The notes below the pieces were generated by a model. It made no database searches. It saw only the letters and a list, made by a program, of their open reading frames with translations, and had not been told where the DNA came from. Below are positions 27,550 to 39,143 of a DNA stretch of 64,000 bases, piece after piece. How positions within the stretch are numbered: position 1 is the first letter of the stretch; each line of letters opens with the position of its first letter. The DNA lies in NCBI RefSeq assembly GCF_017565745.1, contig NZ_JAGDYM010000011.1, positions 124,001-188,000 on the forward strand. The letters run 5' to 3'. This stretch comes from Leucobacter weissii (GTDB lineage: Bacteria; Actinomycetota; Actinomycetes; Actinomycetales; Microbacteriaceae). The translations under genes were made by a program, and so were the position numbers.

Positions 27550-30500
27550 ATGGCGTCGAGAGATCTCGCGGCCGTTTCGAATGGCGCGCGCCGGTTCTGG
27601 TCGCGCCCCGTACTTCGTTCGGCGCGGACCGCCGGGCGGGCGCTCGCGGGAGTGCTGGTGGCGGCGCTGCTCGTCACCGGGCTGCCCGCGGCTCCGGCGC
27701 TCGCGGACGACGAGGAGCAGGGGACCGGTGGCGAGGTCTTCGAGGACGACAACACGACCACCGAGACCACCGAGATCGACTTCCCGGTCGTCATCGACGG
27801 GAACCTCCTCTCCTCGGGCGAGAACCCTTTCCGAAATGCCGTCCTCTCCACCATCGTGCTCAAGGGGGGAGTGATCAATGAGAGCCAGAGCCTCAACCAC
27901 ACGGTAGACGTGGCAGCCTGTGGACAGGGGCTCCGGATCGCCGGGACGGGGAGTTCCGGTCTGAGCGTCGGAGGGAGCGCCTGCACCGGTCAGACGATCC
28001 AGGAGCCGCTGACGATCTGGAACCCGAACCCGGTCGCCGGGGTGAGCGACGTGTTCGCCGATCCCGAGGCCGAGGCGGCGCTCGGCTGGCTCGTGCCGCG
28101 CGCTGAAGAGGCGCTGCGGATCACCTACGACCTGCCGGCCGACGATCGGATCCGGAAGTACGCGAAGCCGCAGATCGTCTCGCACGTCGTCTCGGAACTG
28201 CAGAACATCATGACCCGCTACGTCTACGGCGTCCCGCTCACCGGCCAGGAGGAGAAGGCGCTGACGTACATCGTCCATCAGCTCTCCGACTCGTCGGGCA
28301 GGGCCGCGGCGCGGGCCCTGCAGGAGTACAAGGCCTTCACCGCGAGCCCGTGCACCTACAACCCTCCCTCGGCACCGGCATCGGTGCCGGCCTCCGACGC
28401 GGTGCGTCTCTCGTCGTCGGTGACGAGATGGTGCATGACCCGACTCGCCCAACTGTTCTGGGGGCCGCCGGTGCCGAGCATCGAGAGCTTCCTCGCCTGG
28501 GGCGCGTATCGTGCGCAGGAGGAATCCGGTCTCGATGAACTCACGAAGAATGCGGCTTTCGCGGAGAAAGCACGCATGGAGTGGATAGCCACGGCCTCCG
28601 GGGTCTCCTTCGGCGCGGCAGCGGTGAGCGCGGCGGTGTCCGGCGCGATCGTCGGCTCCAGCGCGGCGATCTCGACGACGCTGGTGGGGGCGATCGCGCC
28701 GCACGCACTCACCGCGAGCGCGGTCACGGGCGCCTCCGGGGCGAGCTTCGCCAGCATCTCCCTGGCCACCGGCCCCGTCGCCATCGCGGTGCTGGCGATC
28801 GGAATGATCGTCCTGGCGTCGAAGCAGTTCGCCCTTGAGCAGGCGGTCGGGCCGACCCTCAGCGAGATGGCCGCCTCGGACGGAGACACCGGCCTCGATC
28901 TCGATCTCGAACGCATCGCCAGGGCGAGCGTCGACTTCGAGGAGAACCTCGCCGAGTTCGAGCACTTCCAGCAGAATCCTCCCGTGCACACGCAGGCGGA
29001 GGCGCGCGACCGCATCAGCGGGCTGCTCTACACGAAGGCGTTCGTCGACACGAGCGGAACGGTGCGCGCGGATCCCGCGCTGTGGGACGTCTCCGGCAGC
29101 ACGGGCGTGTTCACGGACTACCGCTGGACCGTCAACGGCCAGGAGGCGGACGTGGTGCAGCTGCGCCTGCCGCACGGACGCGGCACGCAGGAACTGAAGT
29201 TCCGCGACGGCTGGCTGCTCTCCCGCACGAACGGCGGTGCCTGGACTCCGATGACCTCCTTCGAATACGTCGACACCCGCTTCACCAGCGCAACGCAGGC
29301 GGCGCGCATCGCCTCGCGGCTCTGGTGGACGGACGAAGCGACGCCGGAGGTGCGGCGCGGCGGTTTCGTGACGGCCGGCAGCGCAGCCGACGGGACGTTC
29401 GAGACCGGGGCGAGAGTCGGTGCCCTCAACGTCAGGCTCGCCGACGGCAGCAGCGCCCTGCTGCGGGTGCTGCCGCCCGAGTCGACGGAGGCGAAGATCA
29501 CGCCCTCTGTCGGCGGGGTCTTCCTGCCCGACCGCTCGGTGTTCTTCGGGGCGAATCCGATCGATGGGCAGGGTCGCTACCGTCCCGATCTCTTCGAGGA
29601 CGACGACACGTTCCGCTACGAGTGGAAGGTGTACGCGCCGGGCGTGAGCGCGCCCATCGAGTTCACCGGCTTCCGCAAGGGCTTCGTGCCGGACCGGCCC
29701 GGCGCATACCGGGCCGAGGTGAAGATGACCCGGGTCGACGGGGCCGGGGATCCGGTCTACGGCGAGGTCATCTTCAACGTGGCCACCCCCGACATCGACG
29801 CGCCGACGGTCGTGCTGCACGACAACGGCAACGACGAGATCGAACTGGAGCTGCAGCTCGGCGCATCGGTGCCCGAGGACGAGTTCGACGTCGAGGTCGT
29901 CTGGCCGAAGCGCGAGAGCGAGGAGACGGCGCCGAGCGCCGCGCTGCGGCTGCCCTGCGGCGGCGGCCTCGACTGCGCCACGGTCAACACCTCCGACCAC
30001 TCCTCCATACGGTCGCAGCTGACGCACGCGCTGCACCCCGACACCGACCTCTCCCAACCGGTGACGGTGACGGTGACGAACAGCTGGGGCGTGTCGCTCA
30101 CCCGTTCGCTCCGGGTCGAGAGCCCGAAGCGCTTCGCGATCGAGCCGCTCGAGGCGGGAGCCGCGGCCTCCGCCAAGCTGACCTGGACCGACAATCAGAC
30201 GGCGCACCTCCAGATCCCCATCGAGACCGAAGGCACCACGGCGATCGCGCGCCTCGCCGCGGGCGACGCACCGCTCGCGACCTCCGGATCGCCCGGTGAC
30301 GGGCTGGGCTTCGTGTGGGGCAACGGTCAGAGCAATCAGACGCTGCAACTGCTCGGCGGCAAGGGGCAGCTGTCGGTCGTGTCGCGCGACGGGCAGTGGG
30401 AGATCGGCTATTGGGGCAGGCTGACGGCGAACGAGATCGGGGTCACCGAACGAATCGTCACGGTGCAGTCGAACGCCTCGGGCGAGGTGGTGCGCAACGC

Positions 30501-31755
30501 CTTCCGCCTCGTCGTCGAGGTGGTGCCGGCGATCGACGAGAAGCGCATCCCCCTGCTCTACGACGCCGCGGCCGACAACGAGGCGTATCCCGACACGAAC
30601 CTCTTCCACGCGAACCCCTACGTGCCCGAGCTGCTGGTCGACGTGCTCGGCGGGGTGGCCGATGAGGAGGAGGAGCCCTACGACGGGCAGATCTGCTTCT
30701 GGATCCAGAACAACACGACCGGGCAGCAGGATCAGCTCTGCGACTCCTACGCCGCGCTGGTGACAGCCTCCGCCGGAGGGGACGAGGCGCTGCCGTCGAT
30801 GCCGCTGCACCGTCTCCTCCCGGACGGGGTGCGGGGCACCAGCTTCCGTGTGGAGGCCTGGCTGCCCGGGGAGGGGACCGCGCGCAGCAAGTACCTCTTC
30901 ACCGTGACCGGCGGCACCGTGCCGCCGCAGATCTCGGACCCGGTGCTCCACGAGTCGAGCGGCCTGATCAGCCTGTCGGTCGACACGCCGTCGGGCAGGC
31001 CCATCGTCGGGGCCGACTGCTACGTCAAGACGGGCTCTGGGCCCGTGCGGCATGTGGCCTGCGGCGACGCCGAGGGCGCGGATCCCGGCAGCGGGACGCT
31101 GGTGCTCGGCGATCTCGGCCCGGGGGAGCACACGATCACGGTCGTCGTGCGCGACGAGGCCGGCAACTTCGACACGTACGAGTTCACGTCGACCGTGCTG
31201 GGCGAGTTCAGTGCGCTGGGCAAAGCGACGATCGCCGGGACCGCGCGTGCGGGGGAGGCACTGACGGCGAGGGTGTCGGGCCAGCAGCCGGCGGCCACGC
31301 GCGTGAGCTATCAGTGGAAGCGCGAGGGGCGGGCGATCGCGGGCGCGACCTCGTCGCGTTACGTGCTGCAACGGGCCGATGTGGGCAAGCGCGTGACGGT
31401 CGAGGTGAAGCTGCAGCGCGCCGGCCTGCACGATGCGGCGGTGATGTCGTCGGCCGTGCGGGTGCGGAAGGCGAGCGCGAGGGCGACGTTCACGACGCGC
31501 ACGCGCACGATCGGCAAGACGAAGCGCACGCAGGCGCTGGTTCGGGTGACGAGCAAGATCTCTCCGGCCGCCAAGGTGCGGATCACGGTCGGCAAGCGTT
31601 CGGTGACGAAGACGGTGAACGCCGCGGGACGGGTCACCGTGACGCTGCCGAAGAAGATGCGCTCCAAGAAGCCGGTCACGGTGAAAGTGCGCTACCTCGG
31701 GAACGCCTACGTCGATCCGGTGAACGCCAAGAGCCGCAAGGTGAGGATCCGCTAG
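27550..31755 (+). CDS. Large secreted protein with internal hydrophobic domain and Ig-like C-terminus; family not recognised
   Basis: Protein of 1401 residues. A signal peptide (twin basic N-region, hydrophobic core, cut after about PALA, residue 52) is followed by an acidic start. Residues about 343-424 are a Gly/Ala/Ser-rich hydrophobic stretch ending in ATGPVAIAVLAIGMIVLAS-like text, long enough for two or three membrane passes. The middle (about 490-1150) is beta-rich with paired cysteines. Near 1210-1310 there are Ig-like units (SYQWKREGRAIAGATSSRY resembles the repeat of many actinobacterial surface proteins), and the last 80 residues are Lys/Arg-rich. No LPXTG signal is seen, so it is probably released or held by charge. 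Function is unknown; a pore-forming or adhesion role is only a guess. Confidence 0.8.
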   Translation: MASRDLAAVSNGARRFWSRPVLRSARTAGRALAGVLVAALLVTGLPAAPALADDEEQGTGGEVFEDDNTTTETTEIDFPVVIDGNLLSSGENPFRNAVLSTIVLKGGVINESQSLNHTVDVAACGQGLRIAGTGSSGLSVGGSACTGQTIQEPLTIWNPNPVAGVSDVFADPEAEAALGWLVPRAEEALRITYDLPADDRIRKYAKPQIVSHVVSELQNIMTRYVYGVPLTGQEEKALTYIVHQLSDSSGRAAARALQEYKAFTASPCTYNPPSAPASVPASDAVRLSSSVTRWCMTRLAQLFWGPPVPSIESFLAWGAYRAQEESGLDELTKNAAFAEKARMEWIATASGVSFGAAAVSAAVSGAIVGSSAAISTTLVGAIAPHALTASAVTGASGASFASISLATGPVAIAVLAIGMIVLASKQFALEQAVGPTLSEMAASDGDTGLDLDLERIARASVDFEENLAEFEHFQQNPPVHTQAEARDRISGLLYTKAFVDTSGTVRADPALWDVSGSTGVFTDYRWTVNGQEADVVQLRLPHGRGTQELKFRDGWLLSRTNGGAWTPMTSFEYVDTRFTSATQAARIASRLWWTDEATPEVRRGGFVTAGSAADGTFETGARVGALNVRLADGSSALLRVLPPESTEAKITPSVGGVFLPDRSVFFGANPIDGQGRYRPDLFEDDDTFRYEWKVYAPGVSAPIEFTGFRKGFVPDRPGAYRAEVKMTRVDGAGDPVYGEVIFNVATPDIDAPTVVLHDNGNDEIELELQLGASVPEDEFDVEVVWPKRESEETAPSAALRLPCGGGLDCATVNTSDHSSIRSQLTHALHPDTDLSQPVTVTVTNSWGVSLTRSLRVESPKRFAIEPLEAGAAASAKLTWTDNQTAHLQIPIETEGTTAIARLAAGDAPLATSGSPGDGLGFVWGNGQSNQTLQLLGGKGQLSVVSRDGQWEIGYWGRLTANEIGVTERIVTVQSNASGEVVRNAFRLVVEVVPAIDEKRIPLLYDAAADNEAYPDTNLFHANPYVPELLVDVLGGVADEEEEPYDGQICFWIQNNTTGQQDQLCDSYAALVTASAGGDEALPSMPLHRLLPDGVRGTSFRVEAWLPGEGTARSKYLFTVTGGTVPPQISDPVLHESSGLISLSVDTPSGRPIVGADCYVKTGSGPVRHVACGDAEGADPGSGTLVLGDLGPGEHTITVVVRDEAGNFDTYEFTSTVLGEFSALGKATIAGTARAGEALTARVSGQQPAATRVSYQWKREGRAIAGATSSRYVLQRADVGKRVTVEVKLQRAGLHDAAVMSSAVRVRKASARATFTTRTRTIGKTKRTQALVRVTSKISPAAKVRITVGKRSVTKTVNAAGRVTVTLPKKMRSKKPVTVKVRYLGNAYVDPVNAKSRKVRIR

Positions 31756-31909
31756 CCGCACCGCGAACCACAGGCGAGGCGCCCCGTGTGTGCCGTTCGT
31801 CGCGCGGATCATGCCGTCCGTCGCGTCGCAACGGCCGCCGGGGTGCGCTTCGTTCGGGAAGGAGGCATATTCGCAGGGGTCATGCAACGACGCACACAAG
31901 GAGGATCCG

Positions 31910-34165
<2,256 letters not shown>

Positions 34166-34202
34166 GGCCGGGAGCGCTCCTCCGAGACGGGATACTGAGA
34201 AG

Positions 34203-34448
34203 ATGACGGACCAGTCGGATGCCGCGCCCGCGCCGCGCGGGACGACGCGGGCGCTGGGCGGGATGATCCTGCGCGCCGGGCGCGGCGTCCGCTGGTACCT
34301 GACCACGCTGATGGGCGACCACGCCTACCGGACCTACGCCGATCACCATCGGGCCGCTCACCCCGGCGAACCCGTGATGAGCGAGCGGGAGTTCTGGCGG
34401 CAGCGGTACGCGGATCAGGATCGCAACCCGGGCTCGCGCTGCTGCTGA
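34203..34448 (+). CDS. YbdD/YjiX family protein (CstA partner)
   Basis: Small protein of 81 residues. MGDHAYRTYADHHRAAHPGE and MSEREFWRQRY are the family signature. Genes of this type almost always follow cstA/btsT and are thought to be needed for transport. The usual ending in two Cys (SRCC) is present. Confidence 0.92.
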   Translation: MTDQSDAAPAPRGTTRALGGMILRAGRGVRWYLTTLMGDHAYRTYADHHRAAHPGEPVMSEREFWRQRYADQDRNPGSRCC

Positions 34449-34456
34449 GCCCGGGC

Positions 34457-34575
34457 ACTTCCCGTCTTCCCTCCCTCTCCTGCGCGCCCGCCCCTCCTGC
34501 GTCCTTGCGCCCTTCCCCCTCCTTTCCTTTCCTTCCCCCTTCCCCTCCTCCCGGTATTCCCTCTCCCTTCCGCCG
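34457..34575 (+). repeat. Polypyrimidine tract
   Basis: About 120 bases are almost only C and T on the plus strand; 34509-34551 is an uninterrupted run of 43 pyrimidines with mirror-like CTTTCCTTTC units. It separates the cstA-ybdD genes from the kinase gene. Such tracts can form triplex DNA or, as RNA, be unstructured C/U-rich sites. Two small hairpins (34577-34590 and about 34594-34608) follow. Confidence 0.8.
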
Positions 34576-34685
34576 TCCGGGTGTAGACCCGAATCGCCCT
34601 TTGCGGGGCGTGAAGGGGCATGAAGGGACCACTCGTGCGCGGGGGCGGGCGCAGCGCGATGCGGAGGAGCCCGCGCTCGGCCAGA

Positions 34686-35945
34686 ATGGTGGACATGCCG
34701 GACACCGCCCTCATCTCAGCCGGCGCCGGCTTCGCCGCCGGCGTGGCGATCACGCTCGCGCTGGTCATCGCGCGCCGGATCGCCCGGGCGTCGCGGGAAC
34801 TCGGAAGCGACGCGGATCGCGCCGCCTATACGACGCTGCACATCGCGGGCCTGGCCGCACAGGCCCTCCGCGGCGGACGCCGCTCCACCGGGAGCGTGCG
34901 GGCGGCGCGTCATCTGCGCACGCTGCTCGGAGCCGAGGCGGTCGCGATCGTCGTGGGGGAGGAGGCGCACGTCTCGAGCGCGTCGGCCGAGCGGGAGACC
35001 GAGGCCGGAGCGGCGCTGGAGGCCGAGGCGCTGCGCTTCGCGCGGCGCGTCGAGCAGAGCGGCCGGCGGCAGGTGTCCGCGCGCACGGGAGTCGAGGGGC
35101 TCGAGGCGGTCGGGGCTCCGATCGCGATCGAGGGCGAGCCCTGGGGCACGCTGATCGCCTTCGACCGGAGCGTCCGGGCGCCGCTGGTGCGTGCGGCCAC
35201 GGAGGCGGCCGAGTGGTGCGCGGGACAGCTCGCGATCAGCGCGCTGGAGGCATCCCGCTCGGCGCTCGCCGAGGCGGAGCTGCGCGCGCTGCGCGCCCAG
35301 ATCAGTCCGCACTTCATCTACAACGCGCTGACGGCGATCGCCTCGTTCATCAGCACGGATCCGCCGCGGGCGCGCGAACTCGTGCTCGAGTTCGCCGACT
35401 TCACCCGCTACTCGTTCCGCAGGCAGGGGGAGTTCACCACCCTCGCCGACGAGCTCGGCAGCATCCGCTCCTACCTCGAACTCGAACAGGCCCGCTTCGG
35501 CGATCGTCTCCGCGTCCGGCTGCAGATCGCGCCGGAGACGCTGACCGCGGTCATCCCGTTCCTGAGCGTGCAACCGCTCGTCGAGAACGCGGTGCGGCAC
35601 GGGCTCGAGAAGGGGGAGCGCGGGGGGACGGTGCGCATCTCCTCGGCGGATGACGGTACCCACACCGAGATCACGGTCGAGGACGATGGCGCGGGCGCGG
35701 ATCCGGAGTCCCTCGCCCGTCTCCTCGGCGACACCGCCCCGATGCAGCACGTCGGGCTGCGCAACGTGGACACGAGGCTCCGCCAGCTGTACGGTGACGG
35801 CAGCGGCCTCGTCGTCGAGACCAACGTCGGCGCGGGCACGCTGGTGCGCATGCGCATCCCGCGCTCGCAGCCGCTGCACGAGGTCGAGCGCGTGGAGACG
35901 CGCGAGGACGCCGATCGGACGAACGGCGGGGGAGGCGCGAGATGA
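34686..35945 (+). CDS. LytS/YehU-type sensor histidine kinase
   Basis: Kinase of about 419 residues. One N-terminal membrane helix (ALISAGAGFAAGVAITLAL), a GAF-like sensing region (about 65-180), then the His_kinase domain with ISPHFIYNALTAIA (phospho-His 209) and an HATPase_c domain (PLVENAVRHGLE, VGLRNVDTRLRQLYG). The start is uncertain: ATG 34686 or 34695 fit the membrane helix; earlier ATGs exist at 34620 and 34659. It overlaps its regulator by 4 bases. Likely to sense an extracellular carboxylate such as pyruvate (inference from neighbours). Confidence 0.9.
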   Translation: MVDMPDTALISAGAGFAAGVAITLALVIARRIARASRELGSDADRAAYTTLHIAGLAAQALRGGRRSTGSVRAARHLRTLLGAEAVAIVVGEEAHVSSASAERETEAGAALEAEALRFARRVEQSGRRQVSARTGVEGLEAVGAPIAIEGEPWGTLIAFDRSVRAPLVRAATEAAEWCAGQLAISALEASRSALAEAELRALRAQISPHFIYNALTAIASFISTDPPRARELVLEFADFTRYSFRRQGEFTTLADELGSIRSYLELEQARFGDRLRVRLQIAPETLTAVIPFLSVQPLVENAVRHGLEKGERGGTVRISSADDGTHTEITVEDDGAGADPESLARLLGDTAPMQHVGLRNVDTRLRQLYGDGSGLVVETNVGAGTLVRMRIPRSQPLHEVERVETREDADRTNGGGGAR

Positions 35946-36667
35946 GCATCGAACTCCTGGTTGCCGACGACGAGCCTCCGGCGCTGACCGAGCTGACCGC
36001 GATGCTCGCGGCCGATGCCCGTGTCGGCGAGATACACGCCGCCCGCAACGGAGCCGAGGCGATCGAGGTCCTCTCCACGCGGCCGCTCGGCGGCGCATTC
36101 CTCGACATCCACATGCCCGGTGCGGACGGCTTCGCCGTCGCCCGGGCGATCGAGGCGCTTCAGGTGCGGCCGGCGATCGTGTTCGTGACCGCTGACGAGG
36201 CCGGGGCGCTCGACGCGTTCGAGGTGCGCGCCGTCGACTACGTGCTCAAGCCGATCCGGGCCGACCGCGTCCGCCGCGCGCTGGACCGCGTGATCGAGGC
36301 GAGCGCGCTCGCCGCCGAGGAGGCATCCGACGGTGCGGCCGACGAGACGGTGCCGGTGACCGTCGGGTCGACGGTCCGCCTCGTGCGGCGCAGCGAGGTG
36401 CAGTGGATCCAGGCGCAGGGGGATTACTCGCGGCTGTGGACGAGCAGCGGCAGCCACCTTCTCCGCGCGCCCCTCTCCGAGCTCGAGAAGCGCTGGGGCG
36501 AGGCGGGCTTCGTTCGCGTGCACCGCTCCTACCTGGTGCGGCTCGACGCGGTGACCGAGTGCCGGCTCGGCGGGGCCGCGCCCGTCATCGAGGTCGGGGC
36601 GGCGCGCATCCCCGTCAGCAGGCGGATGGTGCCGAGCGTACGTGAGGCGCTGCGATGGCTGCGTTAG
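35942..36667 (+). CDS. LytTR-type response regulator
   Basis: Regulator of 241 residues: receiver domain with acidic pair VADDEP and phospho-acceptor D55 in FLDIHMPG, then a LytTR DNA-binding domain from about residue 135 (RRSEVQWIQAQGDYSRLWT, HRSYLVRLDAV). Partner of the upstream kinase. Its 3' end overlaps the DUF485 gene by 13 bases, tying regulator and transporter together. Confidence 0.95.
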   Translation: MSIELLVADDEPPALTELTAMLAADARVGEIHAARNGAEAIEVLSTRPLGGAFLDIHMPGADGFAVARAIEALQVRPAIVFVTADEAGALDAFEVRAVDYVLKPIRADRVRRALDRVIEASALAAEEASDGAADETVPVTVGSTVRLVRRSEVQWIQAQGDYSRLWTSSGSHLLRAPLSELEKRWGEAGFVRVHRSYLVRLDAVTECRLGGAAPVIEVGAARIPVSRRMVPSVREALRWLR

Positions 36668-37071
36668 CCGACGAGACGGCCGATCCGCCGCCACGGGTGC
36701 GCGTGCGGACCGGCGGCGAGCGGCGGAGCGCGCCACCCGCCGCCGGGGCGGGAGCGGAGCCCGCCGCCACGATGCGCGAGGACGGCGCCGTCTATCTCCG
36801 CGGTCTCGCCCGCTCGCAGTTCCGTCTGGCGCTCGGCACCCTCCTCGCCTTCCTGGTGGTGATCCTGGCCTTCACGGCGGTGCTCTCGCTGCTGCCGGAG
36901 TGGGGCGACCCGGTGATCCTCGGCGTGCCGCTGAGCTGGTTGCTGCAGGCCTACGGGTACTACCCGATCATCGCGGTCTTCGCGATCGCCTACGTGCGCG
37001 GCGCGCACGCCAATGAGCGGCGGTACCGCGAACTCGTCTCGGGCCCGTCGAGCGGGACGGAGCGGCGATGA
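36655..37071 (+). CDS. DUF485 membrane protein (small subunit of the symporter)
   Basis: Protein of 138 residues with an Ala/Pro/Arg-rich N-terminus and two membrane helices (LALGTLLAFLVVILAFTAVL and AYGYYPIIAVFAIAYV). DUF485 proteins are encoded just before ActP/MctC-type symporters, as here. The start ATG 36655 lies inside the regulator gene; an internal ATG at 36772 (MREDGAVYLRG) is a possible alternative. Confidence 0.85.
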   Translation: MAALADETADPPPRVRVRTGGERRSAPPAAGAGAEPAATMREDGAVYLRGLARSQFRLALGTLLAFLVVILAFTAVLSLLPEWGDPVILGVPLSWLLQAYGYYPIIAVFAIAYVRGAHANERRYRELVSGPSSGTERR

Positions 37072-38549
37072 ACCCCGTGTTCGATCTGATCGCGGTCGGA
37101 CTGCTCGTGGTCGCCACCGCGGTCATGGGGTTCGCCGGGGTCCGCGTGAGCCGGACCACGGGGGACTTCTTCGTGGCGTCCCGCAGCGTGCGCCCGGTGT
37201 GGAACGCCTCCGCGATCAGCGGCGAGTACCTCTCGGCCGGAACCTTCCTGGGGCTCGCGGGCCTCGTCCTCCTCTCCGGCAGCGAGGGCTTCTGGTTCCC
37301 CATCGGCTACGCCGCGGGCTACCTGCTCGTGCTGCTCTTCGTCGCCGCCCCGCTCCGGCGCAGCGGGGCCTACACGATCCCGGACTTCGTACAGGCGCGG
37401 CTGCGATCCCTGGCGGCGAGGCGGATCACCTCGATCGTGGTCCTGGTGATCGGATGGCTCTACATCGTGCCGCAGATGCACGGCGCCGCCCTGAGTCTCG
37501 GCGTGGTCGCCGGGATGCCCCGCTGGGCGGGCGCGGTGGTGATCGCGGTCCTGGTCGCCGCGATCGTCGCCGCCGGGGGCATGCGCGCGATCACCGCGGT
37601 GCAGGCGATGCAGTACTGGATCAAGCTGACGGCGCTCGCGCTCCCGGCGATCGTCATGCTGATCGTGCTGTTCGGCGCGGACACGCGGATCGACCCCGCG
37701 GAGGCATTCCCCGTCGAGGCGGGCCCGGCCGGCACCGATGCCTATGCGACGCTCTCGCTGCTGTTCGCCCTGCTGCTCGGCACGATCGGACTGCCGCACG
37801 TGCTGGTGCGCTTCTACACGAGCCCGAACGGCGCGTCGGCGCGGCACACCACCGTGCTCGTGATCGTGATGATCGGGCTGTTCTACGCCGCCTCCAGCAC
37901 GATGGGCCTCATCGCCCGGGTCGTCGCTCCGGAGATGGCCGAGGCGGGCCTCGCCGACACCGTCGTGCTGGCGCTGCCGACGAAAGTGCTGCCCGGCCTC
38001 GCCGGTCAGCTGCTCACGGCGCTCATCGTCGCCGGCGCCTTCGCCGCGTTCCTCGGAACCGCCTCCGGGCTCGTGGTCTCACTCGCCGGCGTCGTCAGTC
38101 AGGAGCTGTTCGGCGGCACGGTGCGAGGGTTCCGGATCTCGGCGGTGCTCTGCACCCTGGTGCCCCTGGTGTGGTCGCTCATCACCATCGGGGAGGGGCT
38201 GGTCTCCAGCGTGGGGACCGTGTTCGTGTTCGCCGCGTCGAGCCTGACTCCCGTGATCCTGCTGGGGGTGTGGTGGTCGCGATTGACCGCGCGCGGGGCG
38301 ATCGCGGGCATGCTGGTGGGCGCCGCCTCCTGCGGCGGTGCGCTCATCGCCTTCCGCATCGTCGGGCCCGATCACGGCCTGTGGTCGTCGCTGCTGGCGC
38401 AGCCCGGCGCCTGGACGATCCCGCTGTCGGCCCTGGCGGTCGTGGTCGTCTCGCTGCTCGATCGCCGGCGGCGCCCGCCGAGCGAGGGGTTCCTGTCGCG
38501 GTTGCAGCGCCCCGACCCGGCGCCTCGCGGGATGGGCGGACGCGACTGA
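37068..38549 (+). CDS. Sodium:solute symporter, ActP/MctC-like
   Basis: Transporter of 493 residues with about 13 helices. TTGDFFVASRSVRPVWNASA and SGEYLSAGTFLGLAGL match the acetate/monocarboxylate symporters (MctC of Corynebacterium takes up acetate, propionate and pyruvate). ATG overlaps the DUF485 stop by 4 bases. The position behind a LytS/LytTR pair suggests substrate-induced uptake of small carboxylates. Confidence 0.93.
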   Translation: MNPVFDLIAVGLLVVATAVMGFAGVRVSRTTGDFFVASRSVRPVWNASAISGEYLSAGTFLGLAGLVLLSGSEGFWFPIGYAAGYLLVLLFVAAPLRRSGAYTIPDFVQARLRSLAARRITSIVVLVIGWLYIVPQMHGAALSLGVVAGMPRWAGAVVIAVLVAAIVAAGGMRAITAVQAMQYWIKLTALALPAIVMLIVLFGADTRIDPAEAFPVEAGPAGTDAYATLSLLFALLLGTIGLPHVLVRFYTSPNGASARHTTVLVIVMIGLFYAASSTMGLIARVVAPEMAEAGLADTVVLALPTKVLPGLAGQLLTALIVAGAFAAFLGTASGLVVSLAGVVSQELFGGTVRGFRISAVLCTLVPLVWSLITIGEGLVSSVGTVFVFAASSLTPVILLGVWWSRLTARGAIAGMLVGAASCGGALIAFRIVGPDHGLWSSLLAQPGAWTIPLSALAVVVVSLLDRRRRPPSEGFLSRLQRPDPAPRGMGGRD

Positions 38550-38608
38550 GCGGGCCCGGCGGTCCCGCCCCGACCTGAGCCGGTGCGGCGCTCGGGTATC
38601 CTGACCCC

Positions 38609-39130
38609 ATGTCGCGCACCCTCTTCGTCATGCGTCACGCCAAGTCCTCCTGGGAGACCGGGGAGACGGATCATCGCCGACCGCTCAACCTCAGGGGCGA
38701 ACGGGACGGAGTCGTCGCCGGCGCGTATCTGGCCGAGCGCTGCCGGCGGATCGATCGGGTGCTCTGCTCGTCGGCGCGGCGCACCGGGCAGACGTGGGAG
38801 CGCGCGGTCGTCGGAGGCGCCGCCGCTCGAGAGGTCAGCCATCACGACGAGATCTACGAGGCGTCCCCGTCCGACCTGCTCCCACTGCTCCGGGGGCTCC
38901 CCGCCGGCACCGCCACCGCGCTGGTGCTCGGCCACCTTCCCGGCGTCGCGCAGCTCGTCGACCTCCTCGCGGTGCGGGAGGAGACTCCGGCGCGGGAGCG
39001 ATTCGAGGAGAAGTTCCCCACCAGCGGGATAGCGACGATCGAGTTCGCGGGCGACTGGACCGACCTCGCCCCGCAGTCGGGTCGGCTCGTCGAGTTCGCG
39101 GTCCCTCGCGCCGACCGGAACCGCGGCTGA
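38609..39130 (+). CDS. SixA-type histidine phosphatase
   Basis: Phosphatase of 173 residues of the histidine-phosphatase superfamily. The catalytic RHAKSSW (RHG-type motif), SSARRTGQTWE and the second His in LVLGHLPGV are visible. SixA of E. coli dephosphorylates a phosphohistidine protein; the substrate here is unknown. It converges with the following kinase gene, 13 bases apart. Confidence 0.93.
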   Translation: MSRTLFVMRHAKSSWETGETDHRRPLNLRGERDGVVAGAYLAERCRRIDRVLCSSARRTGQTWERAVVGGAAAREVSHHDEIYEASPSDLLPLLRGLPAGTATALVLGHLPGVAQLVDLLAVREETPARERFEEKFPTSGIATIEFAGDWTDLAPQSGRLVEFAVPRADRNRG

Positions 39131-39143
39131 GGGGGCGCCGGGT

